Positions 8,968 through 17,071 of a DNA stretch of 64,000 nt are shown here, piece by piece. The stretch comes from 62-47 sp044463945 (GTDB lineage Bacteria; Pseudomonadota; Alphaproteobacteria; Rhizobiales; Xanthobacteraceae), in contig JBIQLW010000019.1 in NCBI GenBank assembly GCA_044463945.1, positions 1 through 64,000 of the forward strand, read 5' to 3'. The first letter of the stretch is position 1; every line of letters starts with the position of its first letter. Made by a program: the position numbers and the translations under genes. Below the pieces are notes generated by a model. That model was not told the origin of the DNA, made no database searches, and saw nothing but the letters and a program-made list of their open reading frames with translations.

Positions 8968-9822
8968 TCAGATCAGGCTGATGAAGAACCGGCTGCCGAT
9001 CACCAGCAGATAAAGGCCAAACGCGGTTTCCAGCGTCCGCTTCGACAGCCTGTGCGCCACCCGGACGCCGAGCGGCGCCACCAGGAGGCTGATCGGCATC
9101 ACCAGCAGCACGCCGATCAGCGAGATATAGCCGAGCGCGAACGGAAGCTGGAGCGCGCTTACGTCGGGAAAGCGCGTGGCGGCGGGCCAGCCGGCATAGA
9201 TATAGCCAAGCGCGCCGGGGATCGAGATCAGAACCCCGAGGCCGGACGAGGTGGCGACCGACTGATGGATCGGACGGTTGTAGAACGTCATCAGCAGGTT
9301 CGAGAACAGCCCGCCGCCGATTCCCATCAGGCTCGACAGCAGGCCGACGCCCACGCCGTATACCTTCATCAGCGGCCCGCGCGGCAGGTCGTCGCCGAGC
9401 CGCCACGTCTCGCGGGCGAACAGCAGCCGCACCGCCGCCGACCACGCCACCACCATGAACACGATCTTGAACAGCCGTTCGGGCGCATAGCGCGCGATGA
9501 TGCTGCCGGCGATGACGCCGACCAGCACCGGAACCGCCCAGCGCCGCAGCACGTCCATGTCGACCGCGCCGCGCGCGCGATGCGCGCGATAGGAGCGGAT
9601 CGAGGTCGGGATGATGATCGCCAGCGAGGTTCCGATGCACAGCGGCATCCGCACTTCGAGCGGAACGCCCGCGATGCGGAAACATTCGTAGAAGACCGGC
9701 ACCAGCACCGCGCCGCCGCCGATGCCGAACAGGCCGGCGAGGAACCCGGCGGTGATGCCGCCGACGACAAGCAGCAGCACCAGTTCGATCACCTGGGCGT
9801 CGTTCAGTCCGGTGGTCAGCAT
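8968..9822 (-). CDS. TauE/SafE-family membrane permease
   Basis: A 284-residue inner-membrane protein with about eight hydrophobic helices and two family repeats. Each repeat carries the glycine signature: GFLAGLFGIGGGAVLVPV near the N-terminus and SSLMGIGGGLFSNLLM in the second half. Relatives move sulfite, sulfoacetate or other sulfur anions, but this annotation covers many substrates. The start is the ATG at 9820-9822, where the hydrophobic domain begins; the upstream open frame is Arg- and Gly-rich and unlikely to be translated. It is divergent to sdhC. Confidence 0.88.
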   Translation of the reverse strand: MLTTGLNDAQVIELVLLLVVGGITAGFLAGLFGIGGGAVLVPVFYECFRIAGVPLEVRMPLCIGTSLAIIIPTSIRSYRAHRARGAVDMDVLRRWAVPVLVGVIAGSIIARYAPERLFKIVFMVVAWSAAVRLLFARETWRLGDDLPRGPLMKVYGVGVGLLSSLMGIGGGLFSNLLMTFYNRPIHQSVATSSGLGVLISIPGALGYIYAGWPAATRFPDVSALQLPFALGYISLIGVLLVMPISLLVAPLGVRVAHRLSKRTLETAFGLYLLVIGSRFFISLI

Positions 9823-10097
9823 GACATTCCCGTTTTCCCGGCGTCGCTCGTGCTCGCCGCATCCCTTCAGGCACGAACCGGGCCTCGGGCGCAATGGTGT
9901 TGCGCGGCCTGAGTGCAATCGGAGGTATCGCGGGAACAGCGCCGGTAAGGATTCGTTAAAGGAGTGAATTGGTATTCAAGATCGGCGAATTGATCGTTGC
10001 GCTCAGTCTTTTGACCTCGTAAATAGAATTGCTCTACCCGATCTCTCCACGTCGGGCAGCGTCTCGCGCCTGCATCTGAAAACAGCCAAAGGCAGCC

Positions 10098-10496
10098 ATG
10101 ACCGCCAGGACCGACCGACCGCTTTCACCGCACCTTCAAACCTATCGCTGGACGCTGACGATGGCGATGTCCATCATCCATCGCGCGACCGGCATCGCCC
10201 TCTATTTCGGCACCATCCTGCTGGCGTGGTGGCTGATGGCGGTGGCATCGGGGCCGGGGGCTTATGCCATCTTCGCCTCGTTCATCGAGAGCTGGATCGG
10301 CCGCCTGATCGTGCTCGGCTACACCTGGGCGCTGATGCATCATCTGGCGAGCGGCATCCGCCATTTCGTCTGGGACCTTGGCTACGGCTTCGGTCCGGCC
10401 GAGCGTGAGGGGCTGACCTGGGCCGCGCTGATCGGCGGCATCGTCCTCACCGTCCTGTTGTGGGTTCTGGCCTATGCGTTCGGAGGCGGCCGATGA
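10098..10496 (+). CDS. sdhC: Succinate dehydrogenase cytochrome b556 subunit
   Basis: One of two membrane anchors that bind heme b and ubiquinone in complex II. It has 132 residues and three hydrophobic helices. It carries the quinone-site segment SIIHRATGIALYFG (residues 25-38) and the heme-ligand motif HHLASGIRHFVWD in helix 2. It is the first gene of sdhCDAB and overlaps sdhD by four bases (ATGA). The 275-base upstream region contains TTGACC at 10011, but I see no good -10 element behind it. Confidence 0.95.
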   Translation: MTARTDRPLSPHLQTYRWTLTMAMSIIHRATGIALYFGTILLAWWLMAVASGPGAYAIFASFIESWIGRLIVLGYTWALMHHLASGIRHFVWDLGYGFGPAEREGLTWAALIGGIVLTVLLWVLAYAFGGGR

Positions 10497-10903
10497 GCAA
10501 TGTGCCCTTTTCCGATCCGTCATCGAAGCGCACGGCGCTGAAGGGCGTGCGCGGCCTCGGCGCGTCCGGGGCCAGCGCCACCTCGGACTTCTGGTGGCAG
10601 CGGGTCACCGCCGTCGGCATGTTGCTGTTGAGCGTTCCCGTCGCCGTCATCGTCATGATGCTGCTCGGCCGCAATCAAGCCGGCGCCGGACAGATCCTCG
10701 GCACGCCGCTGGTGGCGCTGATCATGCTGCTGTTCGTGGTCGCCAGCACCTGGCACATGAAGATCGGGATGCAGGTCATCATCGAGGACTACATCCACGG
10801 CGAGAAGGCCAAGCTGGTCGCGATCCTCGCCAATAACTTCTTCTCGGTCGCGGTGGCGCTGGCGTCGGCCTACGCGATCTTCAAACTGTCATCTGGAGTG
10901 TAG
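10493..10903 (+). CDS. sdhD: Succinate dehydrogenase membrane anchor subunit
   Basis: Second membrane anchor of complex II, 136 residues and three helices. The conserved segment SDFWWQRVTAVGM forms part of the quinone pocket. The heme-proximal region HMKIGMQVIIEDYIHGEK is the alphaproteobacterial SdhD signature. The ATG at 10493 overlaps the sdhC stop; the longer open frame from 10460 would overlap sdhC by more than 30 bases and is not needed. sdhA follows 3 bases later, so the genes are translationally coupled. Confidence 0.95.
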   Translation: MSNVPFSDPSSKRTALKGVRGLGASGASATSDFWWQRVTAVGMLLLSVPVAVIVMMLLGRNQAGAGQILGTPLVALIMLLFVVASTWHMKIGMQVIIEDYIHGEKAKLVAILANNFFSVAVALASAYAIFKLSSGV

Positions 10904-10906
10904 CGC

Positions 10907-12736
10907 ATGGCGGCTCAAGGCAACGGCAGCGGAGCGCCCGCCACCAATGGACGCGCCTATCCGCTGGAGGACCACACCTACGACGTCGTGGTGGTCGGCG
11001 CCGGCGGCGCGGGCCTGCGTGCGGTGGTCGGATGCAGCGAGGCGGGCCTGCGCACCGCCTGCATCACCAAGGTGTTTCCGACCCGTTCGCATACCGTCGC
11101 CGCGCAGGGCGGCATCTCGGCCTCGCTCGGCAACATGCACCCGGACGACTGGCGCTGGCATATGTACGACACCGTGAAGGGGTCGGACTGGCTCGGCGAC
11201 CAGGATTCCATCGAATACATGGTGCGCCACGCGCCCAAGGCCGTGTACGAGCTGGAGCACTGGGGCGTGCCGTTCTCGCGCACCGAGGACGGCAAGATCT
11301 ATCAGCGGCCGTTCGGCGGCATGACCATCGACTACGGCAAGGCCCAGGCGCAGCGCACCTGCGCCGCCGCCGACCGCACCGGCCACGCCATGCTGCACAC
11401 CATGTACGGGCAGGCGCTGCGCCATTCGGCCGAGTTCTTCATCGAGTTCTTCGCCATCGACCTCATCATGGACGATCAGGGCACGTGCCGCGGCGTCATT
11501 GCGCTTAAGCTCGACGACGGCACCCTGCACCGCTTCCGCGCCCAGACCACCATCCTCGCCACCGGCGGCTACGGCCGCGCCTACCAGTCCTGCACCTCGG
11601 CGCACACCTGCACCGGCGACGGCGGCGGCATGGCGCTGCGCGCCGGCATCGCCTTGCAGGACATGGAGTTCGTCCAGTTCCATCCAACCGGCATCTACGG
11701 CTCCGGCTGTCTCGTCACCGAAGGCGCGCGCGGCGAGGGCGGCTATCTGGTCAACTCGGAAGGCGAGCGCTTCATGGAGCGCTACGCGCCCTCCGCCAAG
11801 GACCTCGCCTCGCGCGACGTGGTGTCGCGCGCCATGACCATCGAGATTCGCGAAGGGCGTGGCGTCGGCAAGAACAAGGACCACATCTATCTGCACCTCG
11901 ATCATCTCGATCCGGCGGTGCTGCACGAGCGCCTGCCGGGCATCTCGGAATCGGCGCGCATCTTCGCCAATGTCGACGTGACGCGCGAGCCGATCCCGAT
12001 GATCCCGACCGTCCACTACAACATGGGCGGCATCCCGACCAATTATCACGGCGAAGTCGTCACCAAGAAGAACGGCGACGACAACGCGGTGGTGCCCGGC
12101 CTGATGGCGGTGGGCGAGGCCGCCTGCGTCTCGGTGCACGGCGCCAACCGCCTCGGCTCCAATTCGCTGATCGACCTCGTGGTGTTCGGCCGCGCCGCCG
12201 CGCTGCGGCTGGCGGAGAAGCTCGCCGCCGGCGCCGAGCAGCCCGACCTGCCGGCCGATTCCGCCGACCGGGCGCTGGGCCGCCTCGATCGCTTCCGCAA
12301 CGCCAAGGGCGGCACGCCGACCGCGAAGCTGCGCGAGAACATGCAGCACGTCATGCAGAACAACTGCGCGGTGTTCCGCACCGGCGAGGTGCTTGAGGAA
12401 GGCCAGAAGAAGATCCACGAGGTCTTTGGCGGCATCGGCGATATCGCGGTGTTCGACCGCTCGCTGATCTGGAACACCGACCTGATGGAAACCCTGGAAT
12501 ACGACAACCTCATCGCCCAGGCGGTGGTGACGATGGATTCCGCCGCCAACCGCACCGAGAGCCGCGGCGCGCACGCGCGCGAGGACTACCCCAATCGCGA
12601 CGACCAGAACTGGATGAAACACACGCTGGCGTGGTTGAACGATCGCGGCGCCACCACGATCGACTATCGCCCGGTGCATGACTACACCATGACCAACGAC
12701 GTTCAGTACATCCCGCCGAAGGCGCGCGTGTATTGA
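10907..12736 (+). CDS. sdhA: Succinate dehydrogenase flavoprotein subunit
   Basis: Catalytic subunit that oxidises succinate to fumarate with covalent FAD. The 609-residue protein shows the dinucleotide fold VVVGAGGAGLRA near residue 28. The flavinylation histidine is in RSHTVAAQGGISA, the active-site region follows in HPTGIYGSGCLVTEGARGEG, and the C-terminal FAD-binding segment is GANRLGSNSLIDLVVFGRAA. Length and motif order are normal. It is separated from sdhB by about 215 bases that contain repeats, which is unusual for the otherwise tight operon. Confidence 0.97.
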   Translation: MAAQGNGSGAPATNGRAYPLEDHTYDVVVVGAGGAGLRAVVGCSEAGLRTACITKVFPTRSHTVAAQGGISASLGNMHPDDWRWHMYDTVKGSDWLGDQDSIEYMVRHAPKAVYELEHWGVPFSRTEDGKIYQRPFGGMTIDYGKAQAQRTCAAADRTGHAMLHTMYGQALRHSAEFFIEFFAIDLIMDDQGTCRGVIALKLDDGTLHRFRAQTTILATGGYGRAYQSCTSAHTCTGDGGGMALRAGIALQDMEFVQFHPTGIYGSGCLVTEGARGEGGYLVNSEGERFMERYAPSAKDLASRDVVSRAMTIEIREGRGVGKNKDHIYLHLDHLDPAVLHERLPGISESARIFANVDVTREPIPMIPTVHYNMGGIPTNYHGEVVTKKNGDDNAVVPGLMAVGEAACVSVHGANRLGSNSLIDLVVFGRAAALRLAEKLAAGAEQPDLPADSADRALGRLDRFRNAKGGTPTAKLRENMQHVMQNNCAVFRTGEVLEEGQKKIHEVFGGIGDIAVFDRSLIWNTDLMETLEYDNLIAQAVVTMDSAANRTESRGAHAREDYPNRDDQNWMKHTLAWLNDRGATTIDYRPVHDYTMTNDVQYIPPKARVY

Positions 12737-12790
12737 TCCGGGACGATGCGTCGTGCGTGGGTTGAACCTGCGCATCGCCCCCGCCCCGCT

Positions 12791-12915
12791 CTCCTCCGCA
12801 AGCGGAGGAGGGATTAAGGGAGGGGGTGAATCGCCGGGTCCCATAGGCGAGCGAAGCGACGCCGTTCTTCGAACGGCTATGGGCGAGCGAGCGAGGCCGT
12901 TCTACGAACGGCTAC
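12791..12915. repeat. Repeat cluster between sdhA and sdhB
   Basis: The sdhA-sdhB gap holds a CTCCTCCGC-AA-GCGGAGGAG hairpin (12791-12810). A roughly 35-base unit follows in two imperfect direct copies (about 12846-12881 and 12882-12915). Each copy has GCGAGCGA followed by a small palindrome, CCGTTCTTCGAACGG in the first and CCGTTCTACGAACGG in the second. They could form three successive RNA hairpins inside the sdh transcript. Confidence 0.75.
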
Positions 12916-12951
12916 GCCGGCGACGACGGGCAGAGAGCAAGGGCAGGACCG

Positions 12952-13737
12952 ATGGTTGAATTTGCGCTTCCGAAGAACTCCAAGATCACCGGCGGCAAGA
13001 CCTGGCCGAAGCCGGAGGGCGCCACCGAAACGCGCGAATTCCGCATTTATCGCTGGAATCCGGACGACGACAAGAATCCCAGCGTCGATACCTATTACGT
13101 CGATATCAACGATTGCGGCCCGATGGTGCTCGACGGCCTGATCTGGATCAAGAACAACATCGACCCGACGCTGGCGTTCCGCCGCTCCTGCCGCGAGGGC
13201 GTGTGCGGCTCCTGCGCCATGAACGTCGATGGCCAGAACTGCCTCGCTTGCACCACGTCGATGCACGACGTCGCCGAAGGCGGCGCGGTGAAGGTCAACC
13301 CGCTGCCGCATCAGCCGGTGGTCAAGGACCTGATCCCCGACCTCACCAACTTCTACGCGCAATACGCCTCGATCGAGCCATGGCTGCACACCACCACGCC
13401 GACGCCGCAGAAGGAATGGAAGCAGAGCAAGGACGACCGCGAGAAGCTCGACGGCCTCTACGAGTGCATCCTGTGCGCCTGCTGCTCGACCTCGTGCCCG
13501 AGCTACTGGTGGAATCCCGACCGCTATCTCGGCCCGGCGGCGCTGTTGCAGGCCAACCGCTGGGTGATGGACAGCCGCGACGAGGCCACCGGCGAGCGCC
13601 TCGATTTCGTCGAGGACGCCTTCCGGCTCTATCGCTGCCACACCATCATGAACTGCACCAAGGCGTGCCCGAAAGGGCTCAACCCGGCCAAGGCGATCGC
13701 CAACCTCAAGCTGAAGCTGGTCGAGCGCCAGACCTGA
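12952..13737 (+). CDS. sdhB: Succinate dehydrogenase iron-sulfur subunit
   Basis: Passes electrons from FAD to ubiquinone through three iron-sulfur centres. The 261-residue protein has the plant-type [2Fe-2S] motif CREGVCGSCAMNVDGQNC and the [4Fe-4S] motif CILCACCSTSCPS. It also has the [3Fe-4S] region with RCHTIMNCTKACPKGLNP. The ATG at 12952 follows GGGCAGGACCG. It completes sdhCDAB after a repeat-filled gap. A VOC-protein gene follows within 16 bases. Confidence 0.97.
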   Translation: MVEFALPKNSKITGGKTWPKPEGATETREFRIYRWNPDDDKNPSVDTYYVDINDCGPMVLDGLIWIKNNIDPTLAFRRSCREGVCGSCAMNVDGQNCLACTTSMHDVAEGGAVKVNPLPHQPVVKDLIPDLTNFYAQYASIEPWLHTTTPTPQKEWKQSKDDREKLDGLYECILCACCSTSCPSYWWNPDRYLGPAALLQANRWVMDSRDEATGERLDFVEDAFRLYRCHTIMNCTKACPKGLNPAKAIANLKLKLVERQT

Positions 13738-13753
13738 ACGCGGATGGGCTGTC

Positions 13754-14137
13754 GTGATCGATCACATCGGCTTCCCGGTATCCGACTACGAACGCGCCAA
13801 GGCGTTCTATAGCGCCGCCCTGGCGCCGCTCGGCTACGCGCTGCTGATGGAGGTTCGCCAGTCGGATAACGACGCGCCCGCCGCCGGCTTCGGCGCGAAC
13901 GGCAAGCCGGATTTCTGGATCGGCGGCGAAGGCGGTCTCGGCAAACCGCTTCATGTCGCGATCCTCGCCAGCGACCGCGCCGCGGTCGATGCCTTTTACC
14001 GCGCTGCGATCGCGGCCGGCGGGCGCGACAACGGCGCTCCCGGCATTCGCGCGCACTATCATCCCGACTACTACGGCGCTTTCGTGCTCGACCCGGACGG
14101 GCATAATATTGAAGCTGTCTGTCACGCGCCGGTCTGA
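13754..14137 (+). CDS. VOC-superfamily (glyoxalase-like) protein
   Basis: A 127-residue vicinal-oxygen-chelate fold protein. It opens with DHIGFPVSDYERAKAFYSAA, contains a central histidine in LHVAILASDRAAVDAFY, and ends with AFVLDPDGHNIEAVCH. It has two beta-alpha-beta-beta-beta modules, as expected. Family members include glyoxalases, dioxygenases and drug-binding proteins, so the reaction is open. It starts at GTG 13754, 16 bases after sdhB, and may ride on the sdh transcript. Confidence 0.85.
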   Translation: MIDHIGFPVSDYERAKAFYSAALAPLGYALLMEVRQSDNDAPAAGFGANGKPDFWIGGEGGLGKPLHVAILASDRAAVDAFYRAAIAAGGRDNGAPGIRAHYHPDYYGAFVLDPDGHNIEAVCHAPV

Positions 14138-14618
14138 TTCAGGCCGCGATCCAGAAAGGTGGAAGTCCGCAAATTTCTCGACACGATCCGGGCCGCATAG
14201 CGGTCTTCTGCTCATGCGTGCTGAACCGAGGTCGAGTCGAAGCCGTCGCCTGGAGACGCGACGCGCGGGGCGATGGCAAGTTGGCGCGCCAGCCTGCTCT
14301 CGGCAATGCAAGTTGCATCGCCACCCAAGTGCATCGCCACCTCAGTGGCTGAGCGGAAACGTTTTTGTACAGAGGTACACCACGATAATCCGTCATACTC
14401 CGCGAAAGCGGAGTATCCAGGACTCTTTGTTGGATCAAATTTCTCTCGCGACCGCCACGGATTGCTGGATCGTCCGCCTTCGCGGACAATGACGCCCTAT
14501 TTCCGGTCAGACGCTCAGGATCACCCTCTCGCGCGGACCTCGCTTCATCATGCTCTGAACTCATCATGCTCTGAACTCATCGTGCTCTGACGACGGAAAC
14601 GTCGTCCTCATCTGCAGA

Positions 14619-14628
14619 ATGTATCCAG
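14619..14628 (-). promoter_or_regulatory. Inverted third copy of the operator-like 10-mer
   Basis: ATGTATCCAG is the exact complement of CTGGATACAT found near 14813. It lies about 175 bases upstream of the paired copies, a distance that would allow looping by a dimeric or tetrameric regulator. This is inference from sequence identity only. Confidence 0.35.
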
Positions 14629-14792
14629 AGCGGACCTGGGACGCCTTATAGGCGAAGTCTATCGGGATCAGATGAAGCAGGGACCAGTGCTGTGCATTCC
14701 GGCATCTTGCATTCAAGTATCTGATATATATGAAAATCTGCCATTCCTTATGGTATGCGGAATCCCATCGCGGCGGATTGCGCAAAAAAATC

Positions 14793-14822
14793 TTGGATAC
14801 ATAAATTGACTTCTGGATACAT
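14793..14822 (+). promoter_or_regulatory. Paired TNGGATACAT motifs in front of the ABC operon
   Basis: TTGGATACAT (14793-14802) and CTGGATACAT (14813-14822) repeat with a 20-base period, two turns of DNA, ending about 50 bases before the first transporter gene. A TTGACT that could be a -35 element lies between them at 14806. TGGATACA is quasi-palindromic and resembles operators of FadR-type GntR regulators, one of which is encoded in this cluster. Binding is not shown. Confidence 0.5.
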
Positions 14823-14870
14823 CTAGCTCAGTTTGCCCGCCAACTTCAGGCTGGGGTTGGGGAGGGGCCG

Positions 14871-15857
14871 GTGAGCAGCAGCTTAAGCGCGCGTGGGCCG
14901 AAACTGACGCAGACGGTGGCGGTTCTCGCCATGTGCGCGATTCTGATCGTGCTTTTTTCGATCTTCCTGAACGGCTTTCTGACGCTGGGCAATCTGTTCG
15001 CGCTGGCGCGCAACGTCTCCATTCTCGGCATTCTGGCGCTCGGCATGGCCGTGGTGGTGATCGGCCGCGGGCTCGATCTCTCCCAGGTCGCCACCTTCGC
15101 CGCGTCCACCGCCATAGCCATCATCCTGATGAACTCCGGCTATACCACGCCGGTCGCGCTGCTGATCGGATTCGCCATGGCGGTCGGCATCGGCATCCTC
15201 AACGGTTTCATGATCGCGGTGATCGAGATGCCGGCGCTGCTCACCACGCTGGCGTCGAGTCTCGCGGTGCTCGGCATCACCCGCACCGCCGCCGTGCAGC
15301 ACTACGTCGTCTATCTGTCCAAGGGGCACGAGGACTTCCTCAGGCTCGGCGGAAATATCTGGGGCGGCGTGCCGATCTCGCTCTTGATCTTCGTGGCGAC
15401 CGCGGTGGCGGTCCATCTGTTCCTGTCGCGCACGGTGGCCGGACGTTTCATCTACGCGCACGGCGACAATCCCGATGCGGCGCGGCTCAGCGGCCTGCCG
15501 ACCCGCCCGCTGACCATGCTCGAATACGCGCTGTCCGCGGCCATCGGCTATATCGGCGGCGTGATGATGGTGGCGCAGACCGCGCTGATGCATCTGCAGG
15601 TCGCGGAATCGACGCTGATCTTCGACGTCATCATGGTGGTCGTGCTGGGCGGCGTCAGCCTCGTCGGCGGCCGCGGCAACGTCATGAGCGTGGTCGCCGG
15701 CACGCTGCTGATCGGCGTGCTGCTGAACGGCATGACCATCATGGACATGGACGTGCAGACCCAGAACATCGTCAAGGGCGTCGTGCTGCTGATCGCGATC
15801 GTGCTGGATTCGCGGCTGTACCCGCGCGACGAGGAGACGTCCAAGCAAGGCGACTGA
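14871..15857 (+). CDS. CUT2-type ABC transporter permease
   Basis: A 328-residue inner-membrane permease of the RbsC family (BPD_transp_2), with about nine hydrophobic helices. The family signatures are GMAVVVIGRGLDLSQVATFA in the N-terminal third and VVLGGVSLVGGRGN near the end, the region that meets the ATPase. It is the first gene of an operon with a periplasmic binding protein, a second permease and a double ATPase. The start is GTG 14871 with GGAGGGG a few bases upstream. The substrate is not readable; this family carries sugars, polyols, autoinducer-2 and other molecules. Confidence 0.9.
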   Translation: MSSSLSARGPKLTQTVAVLAMCAILIVLFSIFLNGFLTLGNLFALARNVSILGILALGMAVVVIGRGLDLSQVATFAASTAIAIILMNSGYTTPVALLIGFAMAVGIGILNGFMIAVIEMPALLTTLASSLAVLGITRTAAVQHYVVYLSKGHEDFLRLGGNIWGGVPISLLIFVATAVAVHLFLSRTVAGRFIYAHGDNPDAARLSGLPTRPLTMLEYALSAAIGYIGGVMMVAQTALMHLQVAESTLIFDVIMVVVLGGVSLVGGRGNVMSVVAGTLLIGVLLNGMTIMDMDVQTQNIVKGVVLLIAIVLDSRLYPRDEETSKQGD

Positions 15858-15917
15858 CCACAACGCTTCATCCGCCGGCCGCGGCAAACGGCCGTATTGA
15901 AACAAGGGAGGATAGAC

Positions 15918-16928
15918 ATGAGGACATCGATGAAACGGAATCTGCTGGCCGGCATCGGCCTTGCGGTCGCGGCCTGTCTGGTGGCGGCGTCCGCGTCGCA
16001 GGCGGCCGGGCCGCGCGAGCAGTTGCGCGAGAGCTTCGACAAGGCGCTGAAGGGCAAGACGGTCGCCTGGTCGCCGGTGTGGCTCGGCGTCCTCGAGTCG
16101 CAGTGGACCGAGGTGATGAAGTCCCGCTTCGACGACTACGGCATCAAGCTGATCACCCGCGACCCCAACATGAAATCCGATGTTCAGTTGCAGACGATCA
16201 GCGATTACATCAACGAGAAGCCGGACGTCATCGTCGTTCAGAACCCCAACGTCACCCTGCTGGCCCGCGAATTGAAGCGGGCGATGGACGCGGGGATCTA
16301 CGTGGTTCAGGTCAACATGGCCTCCAACACGCTGACCGATGCCTATGTCGGCGTCGATGCCTGGGACATGGGCCGCAAGCTCGCGCGCGAGGTGATCAGC
16401 GAGTGCGGCGGCGGCAAGGGCTCGGGCAAGATCGCGATCCTCGAAGGCGAGGCCACGGCGGCCTATTCCCTCGACATGAAGAACGGCGCGATGGAGGTGT
16501 TCAAGACCGATCCGTCGGTCAAGGTGGTCTCCTCGCAGCCCACGAGCTGGGACGCCAACAAGGCCGGCGACATCACCGCCACGGTGTTGCAGCAGAACCC
16601 GGATCTGTGTGCGATCTTGAGTGTCTGGGGGCCGCAGACCGCCGGCGCGGCACAGGCGATCAAGGCCGCGGGCAAGGGTGATCAGGTGAAAGTGTTCGTC
16701 GCCAGCGACGGCCAGCCGGCCGACTGCGATCTTCTGGAGCAGGGCGCTTTCTATCGCAACCTGTCCTATCGCGCCGACGTGCAGGGCCAGACCATCGCGG
16801 ACGCCGTGATCGCGCTGCTTCAAAGCGGCGAGAAGCCGGGCAGCAAGAAGATCGCCTATTATTCCACGCCGGCCTGGGTGAAGTCGAAGGATGACCGGAA
16901 GTACTGCTTCTCGGTGTCCAAGAAGTAA
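15918..16928 (+). CDS. Periplasmic substrate-binding protein of the CUT2 transporter
   Basis: A 336-residue precursor with a signal peptide ending near SASQAAG (about residue 31). The mature protein has the sugar-binding (Peripla_BP_4) pattern: TVAWSPVWLGVLESQWTEV, then SDYINEKPDVIVVQNPN, a hinge, and a C-terminal lobe with CAILSVWGPQTAG and VKVFVASDGQPADC. AGGGAGGATAG precedes ATG 15918. Seven codons of open frame upstream are ignored because the signal peptide starts at the chosen Met. The binding pocket deviates enough from ribose- and galactose-binding proteins that I do not name the ligand. Confidence 0.88.
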   Translation: MRTSMKRNLLAGIGLAVAACLVAASASQAAGPREQLRESFDKALKGKTVAWSPVWLGVLESQWTEVMKSRFDDYGIKLITRDPNMKSDVQLQTISDYINEKPDVIVVQNPNVTLLARELKRAMDAGIYVVQVNMASNTLTDAYVGVDAWDMGRKLAREVISECGGGKGSGKIAILEGEATAAYSLDMKNGAMEVFKTDPSVKVVSSQPTSWDANKAGDITATVLQQNPDLCAILSVWGPQTAGAAQAIKAAGKGDQVKVFVASDGQPADCDLLEQGAFYRNLSYRADVQGQTIADAVIALLQSGEKPGSKKIAYYSTPAWVKSKDDRKYCFSVSKK

Positions 16929-16954
16929 CTTAAGGGCGCGAAGTCACTGACGGC

Positions 16955-16980
16955 GGCCCGCGCCGGACGCGACGCGGGCC
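16955..16980 (+). other. Stem-loop behind the binding-protein gene
   Basis: GGCCCGCG at 16955-16962 pairs with CGCGGGCC at 16973-16980. No T tract follows. Such hairpins after binding-protein genes often stabilise the upstream message or attenuate downstream expression, so the binding protein may be made in excess of the permeases. Confidence 0.5.
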
Positions 16981-17071
16981 TCCCGATCCGATCGAAAGCC
17001 GCTTTCATTTCTCCAGCCGACTCGTTTCTCAAGACGCCGGCCCCGCGCGGGCCGGAACCGGATTTGCGTCG

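Larger units (their letters stand above)
14138..14870. other. 733-base intergenic region with repeats and candidate operators
   Basis: No convincing gene. The left half is repeat material: a segment around 14325-14500 matches the composite repeats at 1, 42.7 and 50 kb, including the arms at 14391-14421 and 14464-14494. A 16-base unit (TCATCATGCTCTGAAC) is present about three times at 14545-14592. A GACGAC/GTCGTC hairpin lies at 14588-14606. The right part (14660-14830) is more AT-rich than its surroundings and contains the candidate operators of the transport operon. Confidence 0.7.

Noticed and set aside
9982..9994. TTGAT near sdhC as a FixK box
   Set aside because: The second half does not match ATCAA at the right spacing.
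14545..14592. Possible small CRISPR-like array
   Set aside because: The units are contiguous 16-mers with no spacers, and no cas genes are present.
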